A stretch of 64,000 bases of DNA. Origin: DASVDE01 sp036381235. GTDB lineage: Bacteria > Actinomycetota > Thermoleophilia > Solirubrobacterales > 70-9. The translations under genes and the position numbers were made by a program. This document shows, piece by piece, positions 37,084 to 44,005 of the stretch. The notes beneath the pieces are model-generated. The model was given only the letters and a program-made list of their open reading frames with translations, ran no database searches and was not told where the DNA came from. Numbering within the stretch: position 1 is the stretch's first letter; each line of letters starts with the position of its first letter. Where the stretch lies: assembly GCA_036381235.1 (NCBI GenBank), contig DASVDE010000029.1, forward strand, positions 1 to 64,000, read 5' to 3'.

Positions 37084-38729
37084 GGTCGGTGAGTGGTGAT
37101 CAGATCAGATCGGGTTCAGAGATTGCGGGCTTTCGCTTGGAGAAGCAGATCGGCGAGGGCGGTATGGGCGTTGTCTATCGCGCTCGGCAGATTGACCTTG
37201 ATCGCACAGTGGCGTTGAAGCTGATCCAGGCAGAGCTTCGACAGGACCAGGAATTCAAAGACCGCTTCCGGCGCGAGTCACGGCTGGCCGCGTCGATCGA
37301 TCATCCGAATGTCGTTCCCATCTTCCAGGCGGGCGAGGCTGACGGCGTCTTCTTTATCGCGATGCGCTTCGTGGCCGGGACCGACCTCGGGGAGTTGCTG
37401 CGCCGGCAGAAGGATCCGCTATCTCCGATCCGGGCTGCCGAGATCGTCGCCCAGGCGGCAGCAGGCCTGGATGCAGCCCATGCAGCGGGTCTGGTCCATC
37501 GTGACGTGAAGCCGGCGAACATCCTGCTGGACGAGCACCAACATGCCTACTTGACCGATTTCGGCCTGACCAAGGAACTCAGCTCGCAAAGCCTCAACAC
37601 GAAGACGGGTATGTGGCTTGGTTCGATCAACTATTCGGCTCCCGAGCAGATCGAGAATAAGAGCCTCGATGCCCGCACTGATGTCTACGCCCTGGGATGC
37701 GTCCTTTTCGAGGCGCTGACAAAACAACTGCCCTACGAACGTGATTCCGACATGGCCTTGATGTGGGCCAAGGTTCACCAGGAACCGCGAGTGCCGAGCG
37801 ATCTGAAACCAGGGCTGCCGCGCCAGTTCGATGACGTGCTCTCCCGGGCGCTGGCCCGTGATCCAGGCGATCGCTATCCGTCGGCCGGGGATCTCGGGCG
37901 AGCGGCCATAGCCGCCGCCGCAGGGGAAGACAGCATTGAGCCGGAGCGCACTGTGGCTCGTGGGGCTGCCGCCGGGGCAGAGACCGTCCCACTTGAACTC
38001 CCGCCCGACCCTTCCTCTTCCGCGGCGCCCACCTGGCGTGAGGCGCCCACCAGAGCTATGCCCCGGGGTCAGTCTGGGTCGCGTGGCGGGCAACGGGCGC
38101 TTGTTGGCGTCGGCGCTCTCGCTGCCGTGGCGATCGGCGCCCTGGCCGCCGTACTGCTCGTCGGCGGCGGTAACGGCGGCCAGGCAAGAACCGAAGTCCG
38201 CACCCAGGCGACGACGGTCACCCAAGAGGTGACCACTGGGAACGTGAGCGCTGGTGCGGATGTAAGCGCCGCGGGGGTCGGTTCGACGAACATAGCCCTT
38301 CAACCCTTTGTTGCTCGCCTTTACTCCGCACAGATTCCCGCTGAATGGACTCCTGAAGCGGTCGACGAAGAGATCTCGGGGCGCTATGAGAGTCAGTGGC
38401 GCAATCCGAGCGACGAGAACACGTCCGTTTTGATCGACTCCCAACTCCATACCTCCTCGGGGTCGCCGCTGGACGATGCAGCGGCAGTTCGGGCGCAGAC
38501 CAGCCAGACCCCCGGTTATCGGGAGATCTCCTTCGGCCCGACATACCTCGGCGGCGTCCCGGCAGCCCGCTGGGTCTTCGAGGTGCCGGGAGATCGACGC
38601 GTCGATTACTTCGTGACCAAATGCAATGTCGGATTTGCGGTTCTGGGTTCGTCGTCGCCGAGCACCTTCGGGGCTTGGGCTCCGATGTTCCATCGGGTCG
38701 CGGCCTCGGTGACTCCGTTCTGCGAGTAA
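37080..38729 (+). CDS. membrane Ser/Thr protein kinase (PknB/Hanks type)
   Basis: The 549-aa protein has a kinase domain in residues 18-280 with GEGGMGVVYRA, Lys47 in VALKLI, VHRDVKPANILL, TDFGLTKEL, GSINYSAPEQI and a regulatory-size activation loop. A Pro-rich juxtamembrane stretch, one membrane segment (about 340-362, VGALAAVAIGALAAVLLVGG) and a 180-aa extracytoplasmic domain follow. That domain has a pair of Cys near its end (TKCNVGF, TPFCE). The GTG at 37080 overlaps the helicase stop, so the kinase is coupled to the defence operon. An alternative GTG is 37089. Whether it signals for defence is not known. Confidence 0.9.
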   Translation: MRSVSGDQIRSGSEIAGFRLEKQIGEGGMGVVYRARQIDLDRTVALKLIQAELRQDQEFKDRFRRESRLAASIDHPNVVPIFQAGEADGVFFIAMRFVAGTDLGELLRRQKDPLSPIRAAEIVAQAAAGLDAAHAAGLVHRDVKPANILLDEHQHAYLTDFGLTKELSSQSLNTKTGMWLGSINYSAPEQIENKSLDARTDVYALGCVLFEALTKQLPYERDSDMALMWAKVHQEPRVPSDLKPGLPRQFDDVLSRALARDPGDRYPSAGDLGRAAIAAAAGEDSIEPERTVARGAAAGAETVPLELPPDPSSSAAPTWREAPTRAMPRGQSGSRGGQRALVGVGALAAVAIGALAAVLLVGGGNGGQARTEVRTQATTVTQEVTTGNVSAGADVSAAGVGSTNIALQPFVARLYSAQIPAEWTPEAVDEEISGRYESQWRNPSDENTSVLIDSQLHTSSGSPLDDAAAVRAQTSQTPGYREISFGPTYLGGVPAARWVFEVPGDRRVDYFVTKCNVGFAVLGSSSPSTFGAWAPMFHRVAASVTPFCE

Positions 38730-38768
38730 CGCCGCCTACGACAGGCTGCGAATCTACGAGAGGCGCAG

Positions 38769-39056
38769 TTAAAGTCCTTTTTCCTCGGCCTCCCTGAGCA
38801 GCTCTTCGAGTTCCTCGTCGACGTTGTCGGCAGACCCTTCGCAGTCGATGCGGACGCGCTTCATTGCGACTCGCGTATCGGGTAGCACTGGAAGGCCCCA
38901 CAGGCTGCCCCAGTCCAGAAGTCCGCGGTCGACGGGGTTTAGATGGATTCCACGCGCAGGGAGTGGACATTGCGCGTTGTGACGGTCCAGCGCGATGCGC
39001 ATCGCGATCAAGTTCAAGACTTCGAAGCGCGTTGCCACGGCTTCACTCCGACTCAT
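38769..39056 (-). CDS. hypothetical protein, second gene of an unrecognised pair
   Basis: The 95-aa product starts MSRSEAVATRFEVLNLIAMRI and ends in an acidic helix (DEELEELLREAEEKGL). The middle has GIHLNPVDRGLLDWGSLWG. ATG 39056 lies 14 nt inside the end of the preceding gene, so the two are coupled. I do not recognise a characterised family. Location in a defence island is the only hint of role. Confidence 0.6.
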   Translation of the reverse strand: MSRSEAVATRFEVLNLIAMRIALDRHNAQCPLPARGIHLNPVDRGLLDWGSLWGLPVLPDTRVAMKRVRIDCEGSADNVDEELEELLREAEEKGL

Positions 39057-39768
39057 GAATGTGGATGAACGCGATTTCATCCGGGTCGAGCCGGCGGGAA
39101 GGCATGCGCTCGCTGGATTCCCATGCGCCGTCATGGAATGCCGCCAAGACAATCGGCACGAGGTCGAAGTCGATGGTGCTGACCTTGAATGCAATTGTGA
39201 TCGCCTCGAGGTCGTCGACGGCCTCTATTGCGATGCACGCCCCTTGCTTGCCGCCCAGCATGGCTCTCTGTTCCGTTCCTTGTCGGCGGGCCTCCTTGAG
39301 GATGAGCGGTGCCTCGATCACGATGGATCGGACGATGCGGCCGTCGCGATCGCGGACCATGCGCTCGTAATCCTGGGCGGTAGGTAGAAGGCGATCCTTG
39401 CGGTCGAGCTCCTTGCAGTAGGGGAAGAAGTCATCCTCGGAGCCGGATCGGTGGCGCCGGTAGGCGACCAGCCAAACGACGCGTTCCTGCTCGTCGAAGA
39501 ATGTGCCTCCTCGATGGTCGTGGCCGCGAGAGAGGACCCAGATTGGCTGACCGCTGGTTAGCGGGGAAACCTGCCGGGTGTTCTCGGTGCGATCAGATCG
39601 GTCGCTGATGAGAGCCTTGATGATTTCGTGGTTTCGGAGCTCTTCGAAAGTGACCCCTGCCGGCATATCGAGATCTTGCTCCACGCAGCGGTTCGTCACC
39701 CGCAGCTCCCAATCGCTGCAGATGAACGAACCGCGGTCTGTTTTGCCTACGAGAGCTGGTGGCAGCAC
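39043..39768 (-). CDS. hypothetical protein, first gene of an unrecognised pair
   Basis: The 241-aa product has LTSGQPIWVLSRGHDHRGGTFFDEQERVVWLVAYRRHRSG as its most conserved-looking part, then YCKELDRKDRLLPTAQDYERM. I have met similar arrangements in actinobacterial hypothetical proteins (a dehydrating W-x-L-R/D-H-RGAT block) but know no function. It starts at GTG 39768 without a clear ribosome site. No membrane segment is seen. It may be half of a toxin-antitoxin-like pair with the next gene. Confidence 0.58.
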   Translation of the reverse strand: MLPPALVGKTDRGSFICSDWELRVTNRCVEQDLDMPAGVTFEELRNHEIIKALISDRSDRTENTRQVSPLTSGQPIWVLSRGHDHRGGTFFDEQERVVWLVAYRRHRSGSEDDFFPYCKELDRKDRLLPTAQDYERMVRDRDGRIVRSIVIEAPLILKEARRQGTEQRAMLGGKQGACIAIEAVDDLEAITIAFKVSTIDFDLVPIVLAAFHDGAWESSERMPSRRLDPDEIAFIHIHESE

Positions 39769-39845
39769 GGCAGGTGATGCTATGGAGGCACGCAGTCGGA
39801 ACGGTTGGCTTCGACTGAGCGCTCATATGCCGGCTCGGCCGCGGC

Positions 39846-40112
39846 TCAGCGCTTTGAGCGAATGCGAGCCGCTGCCGCTTCTGCCCTGGCGGGCGCGTTG
39901 CGGCTGGCGAACTCCGCGAGCTCGCTGGTGGTGCCGTCCCTCAAGATTCTCGCCGCCTGCTCGAGGTCCGCGGCGAACTGATCCTTATGGCGCTCCAGGT
40001 ATTCGCGCCAGGCCGTGGCGAGCAGATCTCCCTGCTGTTGTCCTCGCATCGCTGCGAGCTGCTTGGTCTCCGAGTGAATGTCGTCGGGGATACGGACGGG
40101 AGTGGTAGCCAT
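39846..40112 (-). CDS. ribbon-helix-helix (Arc/CopG-like) protein, orphan antitoxin candidate
   Basis: The 88-aa protein begins MATTPVRIPDDIHSETKQLA, then a helix pair (GDLLATAWREYLERH), the layout of ribbon-helix-helix DNA-binding antitoxins. No toxin gene follows it within the 77 nt before the next minus-strand gene. GGGAGAG precedes the ATG. Two direct GTTAC repeats lie upstream (around 40153-40166) and could be its operator. It is probably an orphan antitoxin or a small regulator. Confidence 0.7.
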   Translation of the reverse strand: MATTPVRIPDDIHSETKQLAAMRGQQQGDLLATAWREYLERHKDQFAADLEQAARILRDGTTSELAEFASRNAPARAEAAAARIRSKR

Positions 40113-40152
40113 CGTTGCTGCTCTCCCTTTCTGACAGTTATTGCCGTTGCTG

Positions 40153-40370
40153 TTACGCCGTTACAACGTACATCATCCGCCAGATCGGTGTTGAACTTGG
40201 CAGTTCTCGCCCAGCAGGGCACGCATCGCACAGGGGCTGGTTGTAGCCGACCGTGGCGCTGACCGGCGGGAGGCTCTCGTCATCCCAGCCGCCGCCGAGG
40301 ACCGTCTGGCTTGGCGGGCACTGCGCGGCCGAAGAGTCCACCGCGCAGGAGACGTCGAAGTCACAGAGCG
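40153..40370 (-). pseudogene. 3' half of a disrupted collagen-like gene
   Basis: The frame reads ALCDFDVSC, AQCPPSQTVLGGGWDDESL and SATVGYNQPL and ends at a TAA at 40153. Such Cys-containing GGGW blocks end collagen-like secreted proteins of this group of bacteria. The ALCDFDV coding sequence is repeated exactly at 43851-43871, where the Gly-x-y part of the gene continues. There is no start codon of its own that fits. It is read as the displaced downstream half of the gene at 43851. Confidence 0.6.
40350..40370. repeat. 21-bp direct repeat, left copy of the insertion boundary
   Basis: The 21 bases are identical to 43851-43871 and include GACGTCGAAGTCACAGAGCG. The two copies bracket the AbiE remnants and RloB/ATPase pair (3.48 kb). 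Sequence outside the repeat differs at each end. Confidence 0.75.
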
Positions 40371-40652
40371 TGGCGCCTGCGTGGGGCGAAACGGACTCCG
40401 CGATGCGCTCGCCGAGCCGAAACCTCCGGAGGCGGGGGCCCTGTTAGGTACTCCCCGAGCTCGGCCTCCCAACGGCGCTGCCACTCGGGCTCTCGCACGT
40501 CGAGTCGCTCGGCGAAGCGGTCGGGGTCAAGGCCGCGGTGACGTGCCTTGCGCTCGAAGGCGGGCCAGAGGGCCAGCGGGAAGCCGATGCGTTCTCCCGG
40601 CTGAGAGCCGGTCTTCGTCGGCGCGGCGCTTGATCAGATTGGGATGGATCAC
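40361..40652 (-). pseudogene. AbiEii-like nucleotidyltransferase toxin remnant with internal deletion
   Basis: GTG 40652 overlaps the stop of the repaired AbiEi frame and starts MIHPNLIKRRADED, a typical AbiEii beginning. A second frame then carries GERIGFPLALWPAFERKA, RHRGLDPDRFAERLDVRE and EWQRRWEAELGEYL to a TGA at 40361, which resembles the end of such a protein. Full AbiEii proteins are near 300 aa, so the catalytic middle appears deleted. The junction lies between about 40600 and 40640. Assignment of the C-terminal part is tentative. Confidence 0.52.
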
Positions 40653-41426
40653 TGGGCCAGCTCGGCGGCAAGTATTGGGGGATGGATCGGCCAGCGCACC
40701 CGCCAGTCGGCATCGCGGAAGACGGCACTGTGTGCCTTGAGTCCCGGGTCGAGGTTGAGGTCGGAGGTCGGCGGCTTGCGGGAGCGCAGGTTTACCGCTG
40801 GGCCCTGCCAAGCCGAGCCGATCGGCGAGTGAGTCGATGCGCCTCAGTGCGGCGGCCGCCCTAAGCTCTTCGGCGAGGTCCGTCAGCCGGGTTGGGTCTG
40901 GATTGGCGGCGACGAGCGCTTCGGCGAGAGGGAAGTATCCGCCGACCAGATCGGGACGGGACGCCGCGTCGATCAGCGCGCGCTCCAGGCCGGAGACGAA
41001 AGCGCCGTGCCCGGCCGGCTCGGCTCCGATCTCGATCGTGTCCGGGTGCTCGAAGATCGCTTCCAGGGGGCGACCGCTGACGGTGGCTGCGGTGACGCGT
41101 CGCGGGACGGCAACCTGGATCGTGCGCACGGGCCGCGTCAGGAGGCCGTGGAAGTCGAGAGCCGATTGATAGGCGATGCGGTGGGGCTCAGAACCGAGCA
41201 GCGCGGCGATGGCTAGGGCGACGTCCTCCGAGGCGGCCCTGGTTCCCAGGAGCCCTATCTGGCGGATCGCATAGCGCCCGCGCGCGACCCGGTCGACCAG
41301 GCCGTCCCGGCGCCAGCGCGCCAGCAGGTTTGAGGCGGCCTGGGGAGAGACCCCAAGCTCCTCGCGCAGCTCCCGGCTTGTGAGCGTGGATTTGCCAACC
41401 GCGAGGCGGTCATCGAGGGGTTTCAA
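40649..41426 (-). pseudogene. AbiEi-type antitoxin gene with a one-base insertion
   Basis: The N-terminus is a winged helix (TLTSRELREELGVSPQAASNLLARWRRDGLVDRVARGRYAI), followed by the AbiEi body (AYQSALDFHGLLTRPV, AVPRRVT, ERALIDAASRPDLVGGYFPLAEAL). After LADRLGLAGPSGK the open frame turns into a Pro/Arg-rich run. Removing one G from the GG at 40789-40790 restores LRSRKPPTSDLNLDPGLKAH and WRVRWPIHP up to a TGA at 40649. That stop overlaps the toxin GTG as GTGA. The gene is read as a decayed antitoxin; repaired length is 258 aa. Confidence 0.8.
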
Positions 41427-41550
41427 GGAGTGGCGGGCCCTAATCGACCCGACCGGCGCGAGTTCGCGAGTTCATCGAGCGTCGCCTGGGTGGAGCGGAT
41501 CTTCGTTCGAAGCTGGACGAGCTGGCTCGGCTCTCCGAGGATTTCGCGGG

Positions 41551-41576
41551 CGGCTACCGCTGATCAGCGGTAGCCG
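41551..41576. repeat. perfect 26-bp palindrome
   Basis: The arms are CGGCTACCGCTGA and TCAGCGGTAGCCG with no spacer. It includes the TGA of the truncated plus-strand frame. It could be a terminator-like cruciform or a recombination site. Confidence 0.7.
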
Positions 41577-41603
41577 AAGGCGGAACCGCCACAATGGCCA
41601 GCT

Positions 41604-41741
41604 ATGAAGCCCCGCGCTCCGAGTTCCACCCCGAAGCCCAAGCTCAAATTCGGGCTGCCAGATTCCCCTGTTGAACAGCGCCGCGACCTGCGCGCCGCGA
41701 TCAAAAAGCACGCAGAGACCCTACGCCGCCTGGCCCGCTGA
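41604..41741 (+). CDS. possible small basic protein (45 aa)
   Basis: The frame reads MKPRAPSSTPKPKLKFGLPD and then an amphipathic basic helix (RRDLRAAIKKHAETLRRLAR). There is no good ribosome site. Amino-acid composition is protein-like, but the short length leaves doubt. No family is recognised. Confidence 0.3.
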   Translation: MKPRAPSSTPKPKLKFGLPDSPVEQRRDLRAAIKKHAETLRRLAR

Positions 41742-41777
41742 ACCCACTTGAGATCACGATTTGTGAGCGCAAGAAGT

Positions 41778-42404
41778 TCATCTCTTGCGCGGGGGTGCCT
41801 CGCTGATCGAGTCCACGAGTCGCCAGATCCCGCTGCTGGGGCTGGTATGCGGCCGGGAGTCATCGCCGCGATGTTTGGTATCGAGCTTCTGCGCGCGGTC
41901 GCGGGCGATTTCGTAGCGCTCGTCGAGGGCTTCCAGCGCGGTGCGGGAGAGCGACTTACCGCTTCTGAGGTGTCGCTTGGCCGATGACTGGGCCTGCGCT
42001 CGATCGAGGTAGGCGGTCTGATCCTCGAAGTGGAGCAGGAACCACAGCTCCAAGCAGGGGCTGGAGATCGCCAGCTTGATCCCGTGATCCCGAGCCAGTG
42101 ACATGGCTCGGTTCAGGTCTGGGTGTTCGTCGACGTCGAAGACGCACCAGACCTCGTCGTGAGCACGACCGCGACCGCGCTTGGCGTCGCGCTCATTGCG
42201 CCGCTTCGCGTCTATTGCGTGCTCGACGAGCTGCAGCGGCCCGCCGCGGAAGTCCGGGATCTCGACGTTGACGATGCGCCGGTGACGTCTACGGTAGAAG
42301 TTCAGGTACTCCTCCTCGGTCACCTTGCCCTCGACGAAGACGAGTAACTCGCGCCTGGCTGCGTCCGCCTTGACGCGGCGCTGCAGTTTTCGCGGTCGCG
42401 TCAC
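41778..42404 (-). CDS. RloB-like protein (AbiLii-type)
   Basis: The 208-aa protein matches the RloB family with a TOPRIM-like core: LLVFVEGKVTEEEYLNFY (Glu near 26), VWCVFDVDEHPDLNRA (DxD near 93-95) and SPCLELWFLLHFEDQ. RloB proteins are encoded with an AAA15-type ATPase in RloAB/AbiL abortive-infection systems, as here. The start GTG 42404 overlaps the ATPase stop as GTGA. The exact reaction, probably nucleic-acid cleavage, is not established by sequence. Confidence 0.85.
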   Translation of the reverse strand: MTRPRKLQRRVKADAARRELLVFVEGKVTEEEYLNFYRRRHRRIVNVEIPDFRGGPLQLVEHAIDAKRRNERDAKRGRGRAHDEVWCVFDVDEHPDLNRAMSLARDHGIKLAISSPCLELWFLLHFEDQTAYLDRAQAQSSAKRHLRSGKSLSRTALEALDERYEIARDRAQKLDTKHRGDDSRPHTSPSSGIWRLVDSISEAPPRKR

Positions 42405-43762
42405 TCTTCAGGGCCCGAGGCGATCGCTCCGACGATTCGCTCGAGTTGCCCGGCGGAGACGATCGGCGTCGCGCCGTAGCGGCCGGCCAGGTAGCGCCGG
42501 CCCACCGCCTCACCCTTGCGGGGGTCTAGATCGGTCAGCGGATAGAGGCGCGTGCCCCCGCTCTCGTCCTTCTCGGTGAACCAGATCTGGTCCCGCCCCA
42601 GGGTGTGCGAGCCGGAGTCGCCCATCAGCGTCACATCGTGGGAGTTGAAGATGAGCTGCGCGCGGCGGGGGTTGCTCTCCGTCGATTGGAACAGCCGGAC
42701 CAGGATGTCGACGAGGGTGGGGTGGAGGCTCGCGTCCAGCTCGTCGGCGAGCAGCACCGACCCCCGCCTCAGGGCCTCGATCACCGGACCGATCATGCCG
42801 AACCAGACCAGCGTGCCCATGGACTCGTCCATCGGGGGGAGCTCGACGTCGCCGGCGGCGGACTTGTGCTTCAGTCGCACTTCGAAGTCTTCGAACTCGA
42901 TCGGGTCCTCGCCGCTTCCCGACCCCGACCCCGAGCCCTCCTCCTCCCCGCGAAGGATGCTCAGCGCCTCCATGATTCGTTCGCGCATCACGGGGTCGAG
43001 CTCGCGTCGGGTGGCCCCCGTGATGCCGAGGTCCGCCTCTCGCAGCAGGTCCATTACCTGCTCTCTTTGATCGTCCTCATCCAACATCTCGGCTGTGAAT
43101 GCCTGTCGGAAAGCGCGACTGTTCACGTCCGCGAACAGCAGGTTGCGCATGAACCATTCGTAGAGAGGCAGGAGGACCGGGTGATTGGTCGCCGCGGCGG
43201 TTGAGAGGTAGAGCGCGTTGGGGCGCAGAATGTCGAGCGTCGCGCGGCCCTTGGCTCTCTCCGCCGCGCCGAGCTGAACCTCGTCGCCGCGGCGATGGAA
43301 GAGCAGGGCCGCGCGCCCGTGTGGGTAGTTGTATGCCCACTCCTCGATGACGCGCTCGGAGTCGATCCGGAAGCCGTACTCGTGGCGCACCTCATTGAGG
43401 ACGAGGTCGACTTCGTAGGTCGTCGGTAGGGCGTCGCCATCGCCGCCGAGAAGAAACGGGTGGACCGGCATCCCACCGCTGGGCCTGCCATGACGAAAAG
43501 AGGCGAGAACGTGGCGGCGCATGTCGTCCATCGCCTTGAGCAGGTTCGACTTGCCGGATGCGTTGGCACCGAAGATTCCCGCGACGGAGAGGACGCCGAT
43601 CCGGCGATTCCGGTCGCGCCAGGGGATCTCACGCACGACCTCCTCGTCAGAGAGGCGCGTGGCGAGCAGCGACAGCTCGACCTCTTCGCGGAACGAGCGA
43701 GCGTTCTCGGCCCGGAATGCGAGCAGCATCGAAGAGCCGCGAGTGATGACTGAGGGGGTCAT
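42401..43762 (-). CDS. AAA15/RloA-type ATPase (AbiLi-like)
   Basis: The 453-aa ABC/OLD-like ATPase has GIFGANASGKSNLLKAM (Walker A, residues 63-79), a late signature and Walker B in SVLLADELDASLHPTLVDIL (near 333) and an H-loop in IFNSHDVTLM. A Gly/Ser linker (GSGSGSGSGED) interrupts the middle. In RloAB/AbiL pairs the ATPase is thought to sense infection and release the RloB effector. The start is ATG 43762; an internal ATG (MLLAF) at 43729 is possible. The pair lies inside the disrupted collagen-like gene. Confidence 0.88.
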   Translation of the reverse strand: MTPSVITRGSSMLLAFRAENARSFREEVELSLLATRLSDEEVVREIPWRDRNRRIGVLSVAGIFGANASGKSNLLKAMDDMRRHVLASFRHGRPSGGMPVHPFLLGGDGDALPTTYEVDLVLNEVRHEYGFRIDSERVIEEWAYNYPHGRAALLFHRRGDEVQLGAAERAKGRATLDILRPNALYLSTAAATNHPVLLPLYEWFMRNLLFADVNSRAFRQAFTAEMLDEDDQREQVMDLLREADLGITGATRRELDPVMRERIMEALSILRGEEEGSGSGSGSGEDPIEFEDFEVRLKHKSAAGDVELPPMDESMGTLVWFGMIGPVIEALRRGSVLLADELDASLHPTLVDILVRLFQSTESNPRRAQLIFNSHDVTLMGDSGSHTLGRDQIWFTEKDESGGTRLYPLTDLDPRKGEAVGRRYLAGRYGATPIVSAGQLERIVGAIASGPEE

Positions 43763-43850
43763 CAGAGCCGGAGTATTGCAGAAGTTTTGCAGAAACCTGA
43801 ATTAGAGCCACGTTTTGGGCCGTTTGCACCGATTCGTGCGGTACGCGGGT

Positions 43851-43871
43851 AGACGTCGAAGTCACAGAGCG
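43851..43871. repeat. 21-bp direct repeat, right copy of the insertion boundary
   Basis: This is identical to 40350-40370. On the minus strand it encodes ALCDFDV within the collagen-like frame. It is the likely target-site duplication or recombination site. Confidence 0.75.
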
Positions 43872-43990
43872 CGCCGCCGCCCCCGTTCACCTACGTGATG
43901 ACCGAGAACCCGCCGCGCGGGCCCGCCGGTCCCTGGGCGCCCCTCGGTCCCCTGGGGCCGCGTGCGCCCCGGGACTCGAACCGGCGACCG
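43851..43990 (-). pseudogene. 5' fragment of a disrupted collagen-like gene
   Basis: On the minus strand the frame has Gly-x-y triplets (GAR GPR GPR GAQ GPA GPR), then GGFSVIT, a TAG stop (43891-43893), VNGGGGALCDFDV and an abrupt change of sequence. The same ALCDFDV continues properly at 40370. No start codon remains before the PEP-mutase-like gene at 44006. The gene is inactive in at least three ways: missing start, nonsense codon and insertion. Confidence 0.58.
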
Positions 43991-44005
43991 CTGGCGTCTT
44001 CACGC

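Larger units (their letters stand above)
41427..41777. other. gap between AbiEi and RloB genes
   Basis: The 351-nt stretch holds the end of a plus-strand frame reading EFIERRLGGADL and RSKLDELARLSEDFAGGYR that looks like the tail of an antitoxin-sized protein with no visible start. A 26-bp perfect palindrome directly overlaps its stop, and a possible 45-aa frame (41604-41741) follows. It looks like decayed coding DNA. Confidence 0.45.

Noticed and set aside
39846..40112. toxin gene partner for the ribbon-helix-helix protein
   Set aside because: The 77 nt downstream are too short for a toxin, and the upstream frames belong to the collagen-like fragment.
43966..43992. tRNA 3'-end-like sequence on the minus strand (CCGGTTCGAGTCCCGG)
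   Set aside because: The T-stem does not pair at all positions, no acceptor or anticodon arm fits, and the same bases read as collagen-like Gly-x-y coding. It could still be a chance att-like remnant.
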